Shown: positions 51,290 to 63,423 of the stretch, piece after piece
Layout: every line of letters starts with the position of its first letter
How positions within the stretch are numbered: the first letter of the stretch is position 1
Origin: Sphingomonas colocasiae
GTDB lineage: Bacteria; Pseudomonadota; Alphaproteobacteria; Sphingomonadales; Sphingomonadaceae
Assembly: GCF_019880585.1 (NCBI RefSeq)
Contig: NZ_JAINVV010000004.1
Span: 1,054,001-1,118,000 of the forward strand
Direction: 5' to 3'
DNA length: 64,000 bases
The notes under the pieces: generated by a model
Told to the model about the DNA's origin: nothing
What the model saw: the letters and a program-made list of their open reading frames with translations, nothing else
Database searches by the model: none
Position numbers and translations under genes: made by a program

Positions 51290-51843
51290 AACTCAGCCCA
51301 TCGATCCCCGGTGCGCCCCAAGGTGCTCCGATGCCGGGCACGCTGCCCGATCAGTCCTTTTTCGACGGGCTGAACGGCGAGCTTTCGGACAAGGGTTTCC
51401 TCGTCACCTCGACCGAGGAACTGTTCCAATGGGCCCGCACGGGTTCGCTCTGGTGGATGACCTTCGGCCTTGCCTGCTGCGCGGTCGAGATGATCCATGT
51501 GAACATGCCGCGTTACGACATGGAGCGCTTCGGCGCCGCGCCGCGCGCGTCCCCGCGCCAGTCGGACGTGATGATCGTCGCCGGCACGCTCTGCAACAAG
51601 ATGGCGCCGGCGCTGCGCCGGGTCTACGACCAGATGTCGGAGCCCAAATACGTCATCTCGATGGGCAGCTGCGCCAATGGCGGCGGCTATTACCATTACA
51701 GCTACAGCGTCGTGCGCGGCTGCGACCGGATCGTGCCGGTGGACATCTATGTTCCCGGCTGCCCGCCGACCGCCGAGGCGTTGCTGTACGGTGTGATGCA
51801 GCTTCAGCGGAAAATCCGCCGCATCGGCACGATCGAGCGCTGA
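51280..51843 (+). CDS. nuoB: NADH-quinone oxidoreductase subunit B
   Basis: A 187-aa subunit carrying the terminal N2 [4Fe-4S] cluster. The ligand Cys residues are in [31 protein letters not shown] and [12 protein letters not shown]. It has an N-terminal extension of about 20 residues before [19 protein letters not shown]. Peripheral arm, at the quinone interface. Confidence 0.96.
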   Translation: MGVELSPSIPGAPQGAPMPGTLPDQSFFDGLNGELSDKGFLVTSTEELFQWARTGSLWWMTFGLACCAVEMIHVNMPRYDMERFGAAPRASPRQSDVMIVAGTLCNKMAPALRRVYDQMSEPKYVISMGSCANGGGYYHYSYSVVRGCDRIVPVDIYVPGCPPTAEALLYGVMQLQRKIRRIGTIER

Positions 51844-51844
51844 T

Positions 51845-52711
51845 ATGGCCAGTCCCGCACCCGCATACGCCAGCAACGATGGCGTGATCGACGCCATACG
51901 CACGGCACTTGGCGCTTCATTGGTCGATGCCGTTGAAGCCGTCGGCGAGATCAAGCTGATCGTCGCGCCCGACACGCTGATCCAGGCGATGACCGCACTC
52001 CGCGACGATTGCGGCTATCAGCAGTTGATGGAGATCGCCGGCGTCGACTGGCCGGATCGCGAGGAGCGGTTCGAAGTCGTCTATTGCCTGCTGAGCCTCA
52101 CGAAGAACCACCGCATCCGCGTCCATGTCTCCACCGACGAGGACAGGCCGGTGCCCAGCGTGACGGGGCTCTGGCCCGTCGCCGGCTGGCTGGAACGCGA
52201 AGTGTACGACATGTACGGCGTGCTCTTCACCGGCAATGCCGATCTTCGCCGGATCCTGACCGACTATGGCTTCCGCGGCCATCCGCAGCGCAAGGATTTT
52301 CCGCTGACCGGCTATGTCGAGCTGCGGTATTCGGAAGAGGCGAAGCGCGTCGTCTACGAACCCGTCCAGCTTGCGCAGGATTTCCGCAGCTTCGATTTCA
52401 TGAGCCCCTGGGAAGGCGCGCAATATGTGCTGCCCGGCGACGAGAAGGCGAGGCTGCCCGAGGCGAAGGGCGCGCCGACGCCGCTGAAGGCCGACGAGAT
52501 CAAGAAGGCCGATGCGGAGAAGGTGGAGGCCAAGGCGCCGCCGCCGACGCCCAAGACCACCGAGAAGCCGGCCGATACCGGTGCCGGCGAACCCGCGAAC
52601 ACCGTTGCCGCGAAGCGCTCCCCGGCGAAGAAGGCGGCGAAGGCCGCCACCAAGCCGGCCAAGGCACCGGCAAAGCCGCGCGCGCCGCGCAAGCCCAAGG
52701 GTGAGGCATGA
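51845..52711 (+). CDS. nuoC: NADH-quinone oxidoreductase subunit C with Lys/Ala tail
   Basis: A 288-aa protein. Residues 1-200 form the 30-kDa subunit ([60 protein letters not shown]). Residues from about 210 to the end are a low-complexity Lys/Ala/Pro tail ([14 protein letters not shown]-like) not present in standard NuoC. The tail resembles histone-H1-like sequences. nuoC and nuoD are separate genes here, as in other alphaproteobacteria. Overlaps the cupin gene by four bases. Confidence 0.95.
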   Translation: MASPAPAYASNDGVIDAIRTALGASLVDAVEAVGEIKLIVAPDTLIQAMTALRDDCGYQQLMEIAGVDWPDREERFEVVYCLLSLTKNHRIRVHVSTDEDRPVPSVTGLWPVAGWLEREVYDMYGVLFTGNADLRRILTDYGFRGHPQRKDFPLTGYVELRYSEEAKRVVYEPVQLAQDFRSFDFMSPWEGAQYVLPGDEKARLPEAKGAPTPLKADEIKKADAEKVEAKAPPPTPKTTEKPADTGAGEPANTVAAKRSPAKKAAKAATKPAKAPAKPRAPRKPKGEA

Positions 52712-53079
52712 TGGCCGCACCTGAAGTGATTAGCCTGGGTGAGAAGCTGGGAAGCTTTTCGGATCATTGGAATCCCCGCATTCTTGCCAATTACAACGGC
52801 AACGAGATTCGTGTCGCCAAGGCGCAGGGGGACTTTACTTGGCATAGCCATGGCGAAACCGACGAGCTTTTCATTGTCGTGAAGGGTGAATTGGGCATCG
52901 AGTTTCGTGATGGCGTGCGCCGCCTGAAAGCCGGCGAGATGATCGTGGTGCCGCGCGGGACCGAGCATCGCCCCTTCGCCGAAGAGGAAGTGCATATGCT
53001 CCTGATCGATCGCGAGGGCGAGCCGAATACGGGCGTCAATCCGTCCGTTATGACCCGCGAAACGCTGGAGACGCTGTGA
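52708..53079 (+). CDS. Cupin domain protein inside the nuo operon
   Basis: A 123-aa single-domain cupin. Metal-binding motif 1 is [20 protein letters not shown] and motif 2 is [20 protein letters not shown], both with their His/Glu set intact. It is joined by ATGA to nuoC and by TGATG to nuoD, so it is translated as part of the operon. It could be a metal-dependent small-molecule enzyme or a binding protein. No link with complex I assembly is known to me. Confidence 0.85.
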   Translation: MMAAPEVISLGEKLGSFSDHWNPRILANYNGNEIRVAKAQGDFTWHSHGETDELFIVVKGELGIEFRDGVRRLKAGEMIVVPRGTEHRPFAEEEVHMLLIDREGEPNTGVNPSVMTRETLETL

Positions 53080-54314
53080 TGTCAGATCGCGTCGAAATGC
53101 TTGAAGCGCAGACCACGCCGACCGATCCCACGCCGGGCGATGTCGAGATTCAGAACTACACCATCAATTTCGGGCCGCAGCACCCGGCGGCGCACGGCGT
53201 GCTGCGCATGGTGATGGAGCTGGACGGCGAGATCGTCGAACGTGTCGATCCGCATGTCGGTCTGCTCCATCGCGGCACCGAGAAGCTGATCGAATACAAG
53301 ACCTATCTGCAGGCGCTGCCCTATTTCGATCGGCTCGACTATTGCTCGCCGCTCGGCATGGAGCACAGCTATGTGCTGGCGGTCGAGAAGCTGCTCGATC
53401 TGGAAGTGCCGCTGCGCGCGCAATATCTGCGCGTGTTCTTCGCCGAGCTGACCCGCATCTGCAATCACATGCTGAACCTGGGCAGCCATGTCATGGACGT
53501 CGGCGCGATGACGCCGAACCTGTGGCTGTTCGAGATCCGCGAAGATTGCATGAACTTCTTCGAGCGGGCGTCGGGCGCGCGCATGCACGCCGCATGGTTC
53601 CGCCCCGGCGGCGTCCATCAGGACGTGCCGCTGAAGCTGCTCGCCGACATCGGCGAATGGCTCGACACCCGGCTGCCGCGCCTGTTCGAGGACGCGATCA
53701 GCCTGGTTGCGGACAATCGCATCTTCAAGCAGCGCAACGTCGATATCGGCGTGGTGAGCAAGGACGATGCGGTCAAATGGGGCTTTTCCGGCCCGATGAT
53801 CCGTGCGGCAGGCATTCCCTGGGATCTCCGCAAGAGCCAGCCCTACGACGCCTATGCGCGGATGGAGTTCGACATTCCCGTCGGCACCAAGGGCGATTGC
53901 TATGATCGCTTCATGGTCCGCGTCGAGGAGGTCCGCCAGTCCGCACGGATCATGCGCCAGTGTCTCGCCGAGATGCCTGAAGGGCCGGTGGCGAGCTTCG
54001 ATCGCAAGGTGGTGCCGCCCAAGCGCGGCGAGATGAAGCGGTCGATGGAAGCGCTCATCCACCACTTCAAGCTCTATACCGAGGGCTTTCACGTTCCCGC
54101 CGGTGAAGTCTATGTCGCGACCGAAAGCCCCAAGGGTGAATTCGGCGTCTATCTGGTCGCCGACGGCAGCAACAAGCCGTATCGCTGCAAAATCCGGCCG
54201 ACCGCGTTCAGCCACCTCCAGGCGATGGACTTCATGATGAAGGGCCATATGCTCGCCGACACCACCGCTGTGCTCTCGGCGATCGATGTCGTGTTCGGGG
54301 AATGCGACCGGTGA
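53079..54314 (+). CDS. nuoD: NADH-quinone oxidoreductase subunit D
   Basis: 411 aa from ATG 53079 (GTG 53076 also in frame). The 49-kDa subunit lines the quinone pocket. Conserved parts are [40 protein letters not shown] and the C-terminal [17 protein letters not shown]-like segment with the family ending VVFGECDR. Overlaps the next gene by 13 bases. Confidence 0.96.
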   Translation: MSDRVEMLEAQTTPTDPTPGDVEIQNYTINFGPQHPAAHGVLRMVMELDGEIVERVDPHVGLLHRGTEKLIEYKTYLQALPYFDRLDYCSPLGMEHSYVLAVEKLLDLEVPLRAQYLRVFFAELTRICNHMLNLGSHVMDVGAMTPNLWLFEIREDCMNFFERASGARMHAAWFRPGGVHQDVPLKLLADIGEWLDTRLPRLFEDAISLVADNRIFKQRNVDIGVVSKDDAVKWGFSGPMIRAAGIPWDLRKSQPYDAYARMEFDIPVGTKGDCYDRFMVRVEEVRQSARIMRQCLAEMPEGPVASFDRKVVPPKRGEMKRSMEALIHHFKLYTEGFHVPAGEVYVATESPKGEFGVYLVADGSNKPYRCKIRPTAFSHLQAMDFMMKGHMLADTTAVLSAIDVVFGECDR

Positions 54315-54748
54315 GGAAGGCGATCATCTTGCTGGCGGCTTTGCCGCTGCTGGCCGGCGCCAGCGAAAGCAATGAGCAGTCCAATGGATACAAGCTCCGG
54401 ACGGACAATATCGTTGCGAGGCTGTTTTACAGCGCCCTCACCGACAATGCCGAGCAGTTTCAATCCGCTCTTGCGCCCGATGCCAAGTTCAAGGGCTGGG
54501 ATCCCGTTACCGACAAATACTGGTCCGGACCGCTGGTCCTGCCCGAAGTCAAGAAGCTGACCCGCATGTGCGTCATCGATAGCTACAGCACATGTCCCGG
54601 GCTCGTCACCGTGAACTGGAGATGCGCCGGTGAGAAGGGGCCGAGATACTCTGTGGTCACGCTGGAAGGCGGCAAAGTGGCGGAATTGAGCGCCTTCAGT
54701 CCGCCAGCAATGTGCACCCCGCTACCGGTAGAGAAGTCCAATGGCTGA
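54302..54748 (+). CDS. Secreted protein of unknown function inside the nuo operon
   Basis: 148 aa from ATG 54302 (GTG 54311 possible), with an N-terminal signal peptide ([18 protein letters not shown]). The mature part has Cys residues in [20 protein letters not shown] and PAMCTP, suggesting two disulfides. The pattern [20 protein letters not shown] resembles NTF2/SnoaL-like folds, but weakly. It overlaps nuoD by 13 bases and nuoE by 8, so it is embedded in the operon. I do not recognise the family. Confidence 0.75.
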   Translation: MRPVRKAIILLAALPLLAGASESNEQSNGYKLRTDNIVARLFYSALTDNAEQFQSALAPDAKFKGWDPVTDKYWSGPLVLPEVKKLTRMCVIDSYSTCPGLVTVNWRCAGEKGPRYSVVTLEGGKVAELSAFSPPAMCTPLPVEKSNG

Positions 54749-55405
54749 CGCACCCCAAATCCCCGACGAGGCGGAGACCCGCGCGCGCTGGGGCGCGTTC
54801 GCGTGGACGGCCGAGAACGCCGAAACCGCGAAGGAAGTGATCGGCCGCTATCCGGCGGGCCGCCAGGCTTCCGCCGTGATGCCGCTGCTCGACCTCGCCC
54901 AGCGCCAGGTGGGCACCGAGACCAACACGCAGGGCTGGCTGCCGATCCCGGTGATCGAATATGTCGCGCGCCTGCTCGATATGCCGTTCATGCGCGCCTA
55001 TGAGGTCGCGACCTTCTACACCATGTACAATCTGGCGCCGGTCGGCCGCTATCATGTGCAGGTGTGCGGCACGACGCCGTGCATGCTGCGCGGATCGGAT
55101 GATGTGATGGCCGCATGCAAGAATCACGGGCTGCAAAAGGGCAAGACCACGCCCGACGGCCTGTTCACGCTCACCGAGGTCGAGTGCCTGGGCGCCTGCG
55201 CCAATGCGCCGATGGTCCAGATCAACGACGATAATTACGAGGATCTGGATTTCGACAGCATGAGCCGCATCCTCGCCGCGCTCGCGAATGGCGAGACGCC
55301 GAAGCCCGGCCCGCAGATCGAGCGGCAGACGAGCTGCCCCGAAGGCGGCCCGACGACGCTCAAGGAAATGGTGTCGGCGAACCACGATTACCGGGGGCAG
55401 TGGAA

Positions 55406-55409
<4 letters not shown>
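54741..55409 (+). CDS. nuoE: NADH-quinone oxidoreductase subunit E
   Basis: A 222-aa 24-kDa subunit with a thioredoxin-like fold holding the N1a [2Fe-2S] cluster. Ligand Cys are in [17 protein letters not shown] and [19 protein letters not shown]. Start ATG 54741. The C-terminus overlaps nuoF by four bases (ATGA). Works with NuoF and NuoG in the NADH-dehydrogenase module. Confidence 0.95.
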
Positions 55410-56701
<1,292 letters not shown>

Positions 56702-56702
56702 C

Positions 56703-58733
56703 ATGCCCAAGGTCACCGTAGACGGCATCGAACTCGAGGTTCCCGCTGGCGCCACCGTGCTCCAGGCGTGCGAGCTGGCGGGCAAGGAAATCCCGCGCTT
56801 CTGCTATCATGAGCGGCTGAGCATCGCCGGCAATTGCCGCATGTGCCTGGTCGAGGTGAAGCCGGGGCCGCCCAAGCCGCAGGCGTCTTGCGCCTTGCCG
56901 GCCGCCGAGGGGCAGGAGATCCGCACCGACAGCCCGATGGTCAAGAAGGCGCGCGAAGGGGTGATGGAGTTCCTGCTCATCAACCACCCGCTCGATTGCC
57001 CGATCTGCGACCAGGGCGGCGAATGCGACCTGCAGGATCAGTCGATCGCCTATGGCAAGGGCCATAGCCGTTACGACGAGAACAAGCGGGCCGTGACCGA
57101 GAAGAACATGGGCCCGATCGTGAAGACGGTGATGACGCGCTGCATCCAGTGCACGCGCTGCATCCGCTTTGCGGAGGAAGTGGCGGGCGTGCCCGATATC
57201 GGCGCGATCCATCGCGGCGAGAACATGCAGATCACCACCTATCTGGAGGGCGCCGTCAAGTCCGAGCTGTCGGGCAATGTCGTCGATCTCTGCCCGGTGG
57301 GCGCGCTGACCAGCAAGCCGTACGCCTTCGAGGCCCGCCCCTGGGAGCTCAAGAAGACGCTGGCCATCGACGTGATGGATGCGGTGGGCACCAATATCCG
57401 CATCGACAGCCGTGGCCGCCAGGTGCTGCGCGCGCTGCCGCGCATCAACGAGGACGTGAACGAGGAATGGGCGTCGGACAAGACGCGCCATGCCGTTGAC
57501 GGCCTTGTCCGCAAGCGGCTCGACCGGCCCTATGTGCGCCGCGACGGCAAGCTGGTTCCCGCGACCTGGGAAGAGGCGTTCGCCGTCGTCGCCACCGCCG
57601 CCAAGGGCGCGGGCAATGCGGTTGCCGCGATCGCCGGCGACCTGGTCGATTGCGAGACGATGTACGCCGCCAAGGCGCTGGTCCGCTCGCTGGGGTCCTC
57701 GCTGCTCGAAGGCCGCCAGACCGGCCTCGCCTATGACGTGACCAACCTGGCCGCGGTCAATTTCAACTCGACCATCGCTGGCATCGAGACCGCCGACGCG
57801 ATCCTGATCGTCGGCAGCAATGTCCGCTGGGAAGCGCCGCTGGTGAACACGCGCATCCGCAAGGCGATCAAGAAGGGCGCGAAGGTCTTCGCGGTCGGCG
57901 CCGAGACCGATCTGACCTACAAGGTCGAATGGCTGGGCAACGATCTGTCGCTGCTCGGCAAGCTGCCCAAGGCGGTGGCCGAGGCGTTCGCGGGCGCGCA
58001 GCGCCCCGCCGTGATCGTCGGCGGCGGCGCGCTCAAGAACGGGCAGGGCGCGACGCTCGCGCTGGTCAAGACGCTCGGCCTGATCAAGGATGCCGCCTCG
58101 ACGGGCTCGGGACAGGGCTGGAACGGCTATAACGCGCTGCATTTCTCGGCGTCGCGCATGGGCGGGCTGATGCTCGGCTATGCCCAGCCGGGCGGCATCG
58201 CCGATATCGTCGCGGCCGCGCCCAAGCTGACGTTCTTCCTGGGCGCCGACGAGGTGGATTTCTCCAACTTCGCCGACAGCTTCAACGTCTATGTCGGCCA
58301 CCATGGCGACAAGGGCGCGCATGCGGCGGACGTGATCCTGCCCGCCGCCGCCTATACCGAGAAGCCCGGCACCTATGTGAACCTGGAAGGGCGCGTGCAG
58401 CGCGGCGACCGGGCTGTCTTCCCGCCGGGCGACGCGCGTGAGGACTGGACGATCTTCCGTGCGCTTTCCGCCGTGATCGGCGCGCCGCTGCCCTTCGACA
58501 CGATCGATCAGCTTCGTGCCGCGATGGCCGCCGAAGTGCCCGCTCTGGGCGTCGAGGGGCTCGCCGCCTATGAATGGGCGCCGCCCAAGCTTGCCGCCGC
58601 GGCGTCGGGCGAGATCGGCTACCCGATCAAGGATTTCTACCTGACCAACGCGATCTGCCGTGCGTCGCCGACCATGGAGCGTTGCTCGGTCGAACTCGTG
58701 CGGGGTGAGGAATATCTGGAGGCCGCGGAGTGA
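56703..58733 (+). CDS. nuoG: NADH-quinone oxidoreductase subunit G
   Basis: About 676 aa from ATG 56703, the 75-kDa subunit. An N-terminal [2Fe-2S] domain (CYHERLSIAGNCRMCLVEV) is followed by HPLDCPICDQGGECDLQDQS and the N4/N5 ligands in VMTRCIQCTRCIRFAEEVAG. The molybdopterin-oxidoreductase-like region follows without cofactor function. An intergenic palindromic repeat follows its stop before nuoH. Confidence 0.96.
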   Translation: MPKVTVDGIELEVPAGATVLQACELAGKEIPRFCYHERLSIAGNCRMCLVEVKPGPPKPQASCALPAAEGQEIRTDSPMVKKAREGVMEFLLINHPLDCPICDQGGECDLQDQSIAYGKGHSRYDENKRAVTEKNMGPIVKTVMTRCIQCTRCIRFAEEVAGVPDIGAIHRGENMQITTYLEGAVKSELSGNVVDLCPVGALTSKPYAFEARPWELKKTLAIDVMDAVGTNIRIDSRGRQVLRALPRINEDVNEEWASDKTRHAVDGLVRKRLDRPYVRRDGKLVPATWEEAFAVVATAAKGAGNAVAAIAGDLVDCETMYAAKALVRSLGSSLLEGRQTGLAYDVTNLAAVNFNSTIAGIETADAILIVGSNVRWEAPLVNTRIRKAIKKGAKVFAVGAETDLTYKVEWLGNDLSLLGKLPKAVAEAFAGAQRPAVIVGGGALKNGQGATLALVKTLGLIKDAASTGSGQGWNGYNALHFSASRMGGLMLGYAQPGGIADIVAAAPKLTFFLGADEVDFSNFADSFNVYVGHHGDKGAHAADVILPAAAYTEKPGTYVNLEGRVQRGDRAVFPPGDAREDWTIFRALSAVIGAPLPFDTIDQLRAAMAAEVPALGVEGLAAYEWAPPKLAAAASGEIGYPIKDFYLTNAICRASPTMERCSVELVRGEEYLEAAE

Positions 58734-58745
58734 GCGCTTTCCCTT

Positions 58746-58863
58746 ACCCGTTTGTGTCGAGCGAAGGTTCGAGCCTGTCGAGAACCGCAGTCGAGACATC
58801 GAGCGCGGCGCTTCTCGACGGGCGCATCTCGACTTCGCTCGATGCTGCTCGAAGTGAACGGTT
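58746..58863. repeat. Palindromic intergenic repeat, nuoG-nuoH
   Basis: An imperfect inverted structure: the outer arms ACCCGTTTGTGTCGAGC (58746-58762) and GCTCGAAGTGAACGGTT (58847-58863) pair with a few mismatches. Internal copies of TCGAG/CTCGA words form smaller stems. Same family as the nuoL-nuoM element. Lies in a 148-base gap of an otherwise tightly packed operon. Confidence 0.75.
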
Positions 58864-58881
58864 TGCTGGCGGAGCGGCTGC

Positions 58882-59928
58882 ATGACCGAGTTCTTCCAGA
58901 CCTATCTGGGCTATGGTTTCGGCTGGTTCCTCGCCACGCTGATCCTGATCCTGATGATCGCGCTGCCGCTGATGCTGGCGGTCGCGATGATCATCTATGC
59001 GGATCGCAAGATCTGGGCGGCGATGGCGCTGCGCCGCGGCCCCAACGTCGTCGGCCCGCTCGGCCTGCTGCAGTCCTTTGCGGACGGTTTGAAGGTGTTC
59101 CTCCAGGAAACCATCATCCCGTCCTCAGCCAATCGCGGGCTCTTTCTGCTCGCGCCGATCATCACCTTCACCGTGGCGCTGATCGTCTGGGCGGTGATCC
59201 CGTTTGGCGCCGGCATGGTGCTGGCGGACATCAATGTCGGCCTGCTCTACATTCTGGCGGCTTCGTCGCTCGGCGTTTACGGCGTGATCATCGCGGGCTG
59301 GGCGTCGAACTCGAAATATCCGTTTTACAGCGCCTTGCGCGCTGCAGCTCAGATGGTTTCCTACGAAGTCTCGATCGGCTTCGTGCTGATCTCGGTGGTG
59401 CTGTGGGCCGGAACCTTCAACCTGACCGGCATCGTCGAGAGCCAGAAGGGGCTGTACGGCTTCGTCAATGGCAACGGCTTCAATCCGCTGCTCTTCCCGA
59501 TGGCGGTGGTGTTCCTGATCTCCGCCCTGGCCGAAACCGCGCGCGCGCCGTTCGACCTGACCGAGGCTGAATCGGAACTCGTCGCGGGGTACCAGACCGA
59601 ATATTCCTCGATGAGCTTCGCGCTGTTCTGGCTTGGCGAATATGCCAATGTCATCCTGATGTGCGCGCTCAACGCCATCCTGTTCTGGGGCGGCTATCTG
59701 CCCCCGATCGACTGGGCGCCGCTCTATGCCGTGCCCGGCATCATCTGGCTCTTCATCAAGATCCTGGTGTTCTTCTTCATCTTCTCGTGGATCAAGGCGA
59801 CGGTGCCGCGCTACCGGTACGACCAGCTGATGCGGCTGGGCTGGAAGATCTTCCTGCCATTCTCGCTGATCTGGGTCTTCCTCGTTTCCGGATTCCTCAT
59901 GCTTACCCGTTACGGAGGCGTGCAATGA
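58882..59928 (+). CDS. nuoH: NADH-quinone oxidoreductase subunit H
   Basis: A 348-aa membrane subunit forming the link between quinone site and proton channels. Conserved loops are [40 protein letters not shown] then [10 protein letters not shown], and [20 protein letters not shown]. Eight helices. Overlaps nuoI by four bases. Confidence 0.96.
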   Translation: MTEFFQTYLGYGFGWFLATLILILMIALPLMLAVAMIIYADRKIWAAMALRRGPNVVGPLGLLQSFADGLKVFLQETIIPSSANRGLFLLAPIITFTVALIVWAVIPFGAGMVLADINVGLLYILAASSLGVYGVIIAGWASNSKYPFYSALRAAAQMVSYEVSIGFVLISVVLWAGTFNLTGIVESQKGLYGFVNGNGFNPLLFPMAVVFLISALAETARAPFDLTEAESELVAGYQTEYSSMSFALFWLGEYANVILMCALNAILFWGGYLPPIDWAPLYAVPGIIWLFIKILVFFFIFSWIKATVPRYRYDQLMRLGWKIFLPFSLIWVFLVSGFLMLTRYGGVQ

Positions 59929-60410
59929 GCCTCGCTCATTTCGTCAAGTCGTTCACGCTCTGGGAGTTCGTGAAGGCGCACTGGCTGACCTTGAAATATT
60001 TCTTCAAGCCCAAGGCGACGATCAACTACCCGTACGAGAAGAACCCGATCTCGCCGCGGTTCCGGGGCGAACATGCCCTGCGTCGCTATCCCAATGGCGA
60101 GGAACGCTGCATCGCGTGCAAGCTGTGCGAAGCGGTGTGCCCGGCGCAGGCGATCACGATCGAGGCTGAACCGCGCGACGACGGCAGCCGCCGGACGACG
60201 CGCTACGATATCGACATGACGAAGTGCATCTATTGCGGCTTCTGCCAGGAAGCATGTCCGGTGGATGCGATCGTCGAGGGTCCGAATTTCGAATTCGCGA
60301 CCGAAACCCGCGAGGAGCTTCTTTATGACAAGAACAAGCTGCTCTCGAATGGCGACAGGTGGGAAAGCGCGATCGCCGCGAACCTTGCCGCCGATGCACC
60401 GTACAGGTAG
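59925..60410 (+). CDS. nuoI: NADH-quinone oxidoreductase subunit I
   Basis: 161 aa from ATG 59925. The 23-kDa subunit carries two [4Fe-4S] clusters (N6a and N6b): [20 protein letters not shown] and [20 protein letters not shown]. The two cluster motifs are complete. Located in the peripheral arm. Confidence 0.96.
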   Translation: MSLAHFVKSFTLWEFVKAHWLTLKYFFKPKATINYPYEKNPISPRFRGEHALRRYPNGEERCIACKLCEAVCPAQAITIEAEPRDDGSRRTTRYDIDMTKCIYCGFCQEACPVDAIVEGPNFEFATETREELLYDKNKLLSNGDRWESAIAANLAADAPYR

Positions 60411-60419
60411 GGCGCGCGC

Positions 60420-61031
60420 ATGATCCAGGCCCTTGCCTTTTACCTGTTCGCATTCGTCGTGATCCTGTCGGGCGCGCTGACGATCACCGCGCGCAACCCG
60501 GTCCACTCGGTGCTGTGGCTGATCCTCGCCTTCTTCAATGCGGCGGGGCTGATGCTGATCGCGGGCGCCGAATTCATCGCGATGCTGCTGGTCATCGTCT
60601 ATGTCGGCGCGGTCGCCGTGCTGTTCCTGTTCGTCGTCATGATGCTCGACATCGATTTCGCCGAAATGCGCGCCGGTTTCGCGCGCTATGCCATGTTCGG
60701 CCTGCTGATCGCGGTCGTGCTGGTGGGCGAGATGATCGTCGCGGTCGGCGCGTGGAGCGCGGGCAAGATCGAGCTGGCGCAGCGCATCGCGCCGACGCCG
60801 ACCGACATGCCCAATATCCAGGCGCTCGGCGGGCTGCTCTACAGCCGCTATCTCTATATCTTCGAGGCCGCCGGGCTTGTCCTGCTCGTGGCGATGATCG
60901 GCGCGATCGTGCTGACCCATCGTGCGCGCGGCGGCACCAAGCCGCAGAAGATTTCCGATCAGAACAAGCGCCGGCCGCAGGATGCGACGCGCAACGTCAA
61001 CCAGCCGGTGGGCCAGGGGGTGGAGCTGTGA
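60420..61031 (+). CDS. nuoJ: NADH-quinone oxidoreductase subunit J
   Basis: A 203-aa membrane subunit with five helices. The region [20 protein letters not shown] followed by VVMMLDIDF is the helix with the pi-bulge important for coupling. The hydrophilic tail ([20 protein letters not shown]) is longer than in some species. Overlaps nuoK by four bases (GTGA). Confidence 0.95.
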   Translation: MIQALAFYLFAFVVILSGALTITARNPVHSVLWLILAFFNAAGLMLIAGAEFIAMLLVIVYVGAVAVLFLFVVMMLDIDFAEMRAGFARYAMFGLLIAVVLVGEMIVAVGAWSAGKIELAQRIAPTPTDMPNIQALGGLLYSRYLYIFEAAGLVLLVAMIGAIVLTHRARGGTKPQKISDQNKRRPQDATRNVNQPVGQGVEL

Positions 61032-61333
61032 TTGGTATCCAGCATTATCTGGTGGTGAGCGCCGTGCTGTTCGTCATGGGGGTGCTCGGCATCTTCGCGA
61101 ACCGCAAGAACGTGATCATCATCCTGATGGCGATCGAGCTGATCCTGCTCGCGGTGAACATCAATCTCGTCGCGTTCAGCGCCTATCTGGGCGATCTGGT
61201 CGGGCAGGTCTTCGCGATGTTCGTGCTGACCGTCGCCGCCGGCGAGGCGGCGATCGGCCTTGCGATCCTCGTCATCTATTTCCGTGGCCGCGGCACCATC
61301 GCGGTCGACGACATCAACCGGATGAAGGGGTAA
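61028..61333 (+). CDS. nuoK: NADH-quinone oxidoreductase subunit K
   Basis: 101 aa from GTG 61028, overlapping the nuoJ stop. Three helices with the conserved Glu residues in [19 protein letters not shown] and [20 protein letters not shown] that take part in proton movement. Length is standard. Confidence 0.95.
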   Translation: MIGIQHYLVVSAVLFVMGVLGIFANRKNVIIILMAIELILLAVNINLVAFSAYLGDLVGQVFAMFVLTVAAGEAAIGLAILVIYFRGRGTIAVDDINRMKG

Positions 61334-61339
61334 TTCCCG

Positions 61340-63409
61340 GTGGATAGAATCCTCTTCGTCGTTTTCCTGCCGCTGCTGGCCGCCATCGTCGCGGGCTTCG
61401 GCAACCGCATGCTGGGCAACACCGTCGCCAAGTCGATCACGACCGGCGCGCTGTTCATCTCGTGCGCGCTTTCCTGGTCGATCTTCGTGCCGTTCCTCGC
61501 CGGCCATGCCGATGCGCAGGTCGTGCCCGTGCTGCAATGGATCCGCTCCGGCGATCTCTCCGTCGACTGGGCGCTGCGCGTCGATACGCTGACGGCGGTG
61601 ATGCTTGTCGTCATCACCACGGTTTCCGCGCTCGTCCACCTCTATAGCTGGGGCTATATGGCGGAGGACGACAGCCAGCCGCGTTTCTTCGCCTATCTGT
61701 CGCTCTTCACCTTCGCGATGCTGATGCTCGTGACCGCCGACAATCTGGTCCAGATGTTCTTCGGCTGGGAAGGCGTGGGCCTGGCGTCCTATCTGCTGAT
61801 CGGCTTCTGGTTCAAGAAGCCCAGCGCCAACGCCGCCGCGATCAAGGCATTCGTCGTCAACCGCGTCGGCGATCTCGGCTTCATGCTCGGCATCTTCGGC
61901 ACCTTCTGGGTGTTCGGCACCGTCTCGATCCCCGCGATCCTCGAAGCCGCGCCGTCGATGGCCGGATCGACCATCGGTTTCCTCGGCATGCGCCTCGACG
62001 TCATGACCGTGCTGTGCCTGCTGCTGTTCGTCGGCGCGATGGGCAAGTCCGCCCAGCTCGGCCTGCACACCTGGCTTCCCGACGCGATGGAAGGCCCGAC
62101 CCCGGTTTCGGCGCTGATCCACGCCGCCACCATGGTGACCGCCGGCGTTTTCATGGTCTGCCGTCTTTCGCCGATGTTCGAGGCCGCGCCGGTGGCGCTC
62201 GGCTTCGTCACCTTCATCGGCGCCGCGACTTGCCTGTTTGCGGCGACCGTCGGCACGACCCAGACCGACATCAAGCGTGTCATCGCCTATTCGACCTGCT
62301 CGCAGCTCGGCTATATGTTCTTCGCGGCCGGCGTCGGCGCCTATGGCGCGGCGATGTTCCACCTGTTCACCCACGCCTTCTTCAAGGCTTTGCTCTTCCT
62401 GGGCGCGGGTTCGGTGATCCATGCGATGCACCACGAACAGGACATGCGCTATTATGGCGGCCTGCGGAAGAAGATCCCGCTCACCTTCTGGGCGATGATG
62501 GCGGGCACGCTTGCGATCACGGGCGTCGGCATTCCGCTGGTCGGTATCGGCTTCGCCGGTTTCTATTCGAAGGACATGATCCTCGAAGCCGCCTTCGCCT
62601 CGGGCTATCACGGCCAGGTCGCCTTCGCGGTCGGCGCGTTCGCCGCGCTGCTCACGAGCTTCTATTCGTGGCGCCTGATCTTCCTCACTTTCTTCGGCAA
62701 GCCGCGCTGGGAGCAATCCGAGCATATCCAGCATGCCGTTCATGACGATCATCACGGCCATGCCGATCACGGCCATGCCGATCACGGCCACGCCGCGCAT
62801 GGCCATGACGATCATGCACACGGCCACGCCGAAAGCGACGGCACCGCGGGCTATCACCCGCACGAAAGCCCGCTGCCGATGCTGGTGCCGCTGCTCGTGC
62901 TCGGCCTGGGCGCGGTGTTCGCGGGCGTTGCCTTCCATCATGCCTTTATCGGTTCGGAGCATGGCGCCGAATTCTGGAAGGGCAGCCTGGCGTTCGACGC
63001 GCATCTGATGCACGCGGCGCACGAGGTGCCGACCTGGGTGAAATTCACGCCGTTCGCGGTCATGCTGACCGGCCTGTTCATCGCCTGGTGGGCCTATATG
63101 AAGGATACGACCCTGCCGGCGCGCTTCACGGCCTCGGCGCGCGGCCTCTATGCCTTCCTGCTCAACAAATGGTATTTCGACGAGCTCTACAACATCGTGT
63201 TCGTGAAGCCGGCCTTCTGGTTCGGCCGCCTCTTCTGGAAGAAGGGCGACGAGGGGACGATCGATCGCTTCGGCCCCAACGGGCTGGCGGCGCTCGTGGT
63301 GCGCGGCAGCGCGATCAGCGCGAAGCTGCAGTCGGGATATCTCTACACCTATGCGCTGGTGATGCTGCTCGGCCTTGCGGCCGCGGCCACCTGGGCGATC
63401 GCCCGATGA
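61340..63409 (+). CDS. nuoL: NADH-quinone oxidoreductase subunit L with His-rich loop
   Basis: 689 aa from GTG 61340. An antiporter-like proton-pumping subunit: conserved Glu in [20 protein letters not shown], Lys in [20 protein letters not shown], and [20 protein letters not shown]. Near residues 468-512 it carries an unusual tract of His, Asp, Gly and Ala, encoded partly by 15-bp tandem repeats. The tract sits in a loop before the C-terminal helices and lateral helix. Confidence 0.95.
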   Translation: MDRILFVVFLPLLAAIVAGFGNRMLGNTVAKSITTGALFISCALSWSIFVPFLAGHADAQVVPVLQWIRSGDLSVDWALRVDTLTAVMLVVITTVSALVHLYSWGYMAEDDSQPRFFAYLSLFTFAMLMLVTADNLVQMFFGWEGVGLASYLLIGFWFKKPSANAAAIKAFVVNRVGDLGFMLGIFGTFWVFGTVSIPAILEAAPSMAGSTIGFLGMRLDVMTVLCLLLFVGAMGKSAQLGLHTWLPDAMEGPTPVSALIHAATMVTAGVFMVCRLSPMFEAAPVALGFVTFIGAATCLFAATVGTTQTDIKRVIAYSTCSQLGYMFFAAGVGAYGAAMFHLFTHAFFKALLFLGAGSVIHAMHHEQDMRYYGGLRKKIPLTFWAMMAGTLAITGVGIPLVGIGFAGFYSKDMILEAAFASGYHGQVAFAVGAFAALLTSFYSWRLIFLTFFGKPRWEQSEHIQHAVHDDHHGHADHGHADHGHAAHGHDDHAHGHAESDGTAGYHPHESPLPMLVPLLVLGLGAVFAGVAFHHAFIGSEHGAEFWKGSLAFDAHLMHAAHEVPTWVKFTPFAVMLTGLFIAWWAYMKDTTLPARFTASARGLYAFLLNKWYFDELYNIVFVKPAFWFGRLFWKKGDEGTIDRFGPNGLAALVVRGSAISAKLQSGYLYTYALVMLLGLAAAATWAIAR
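62748..62822 (+). repeat. 15-bp tandem repeat in nuoL encoding the His-rich tract
   Basis: About five units of a 15-base word (core GCCGATCACGGCCAT), two identical or nearly so and the others diverged, in frame and giving [10 protein letters not shown]-type pentapeptides. Suggests expansion by replication slippage. Confidence 0.8.
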
Positions 63410-63423
63410 GCGCTACTAAATCA

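Noticed and set aside
62748-62822. Tandem repeats considered as a CRISPR array
   Set aside because: Units are contiguous 15-mers without spacers and stay in the nuoL frame.
60959-63022. A 687-codon open frame on the minus strand, rich in Glu, Arg and His
   Set aside because: Antisense to nuoK and nuoL, both unambiguous; the composition comes from the complement of membrane-protein codons.
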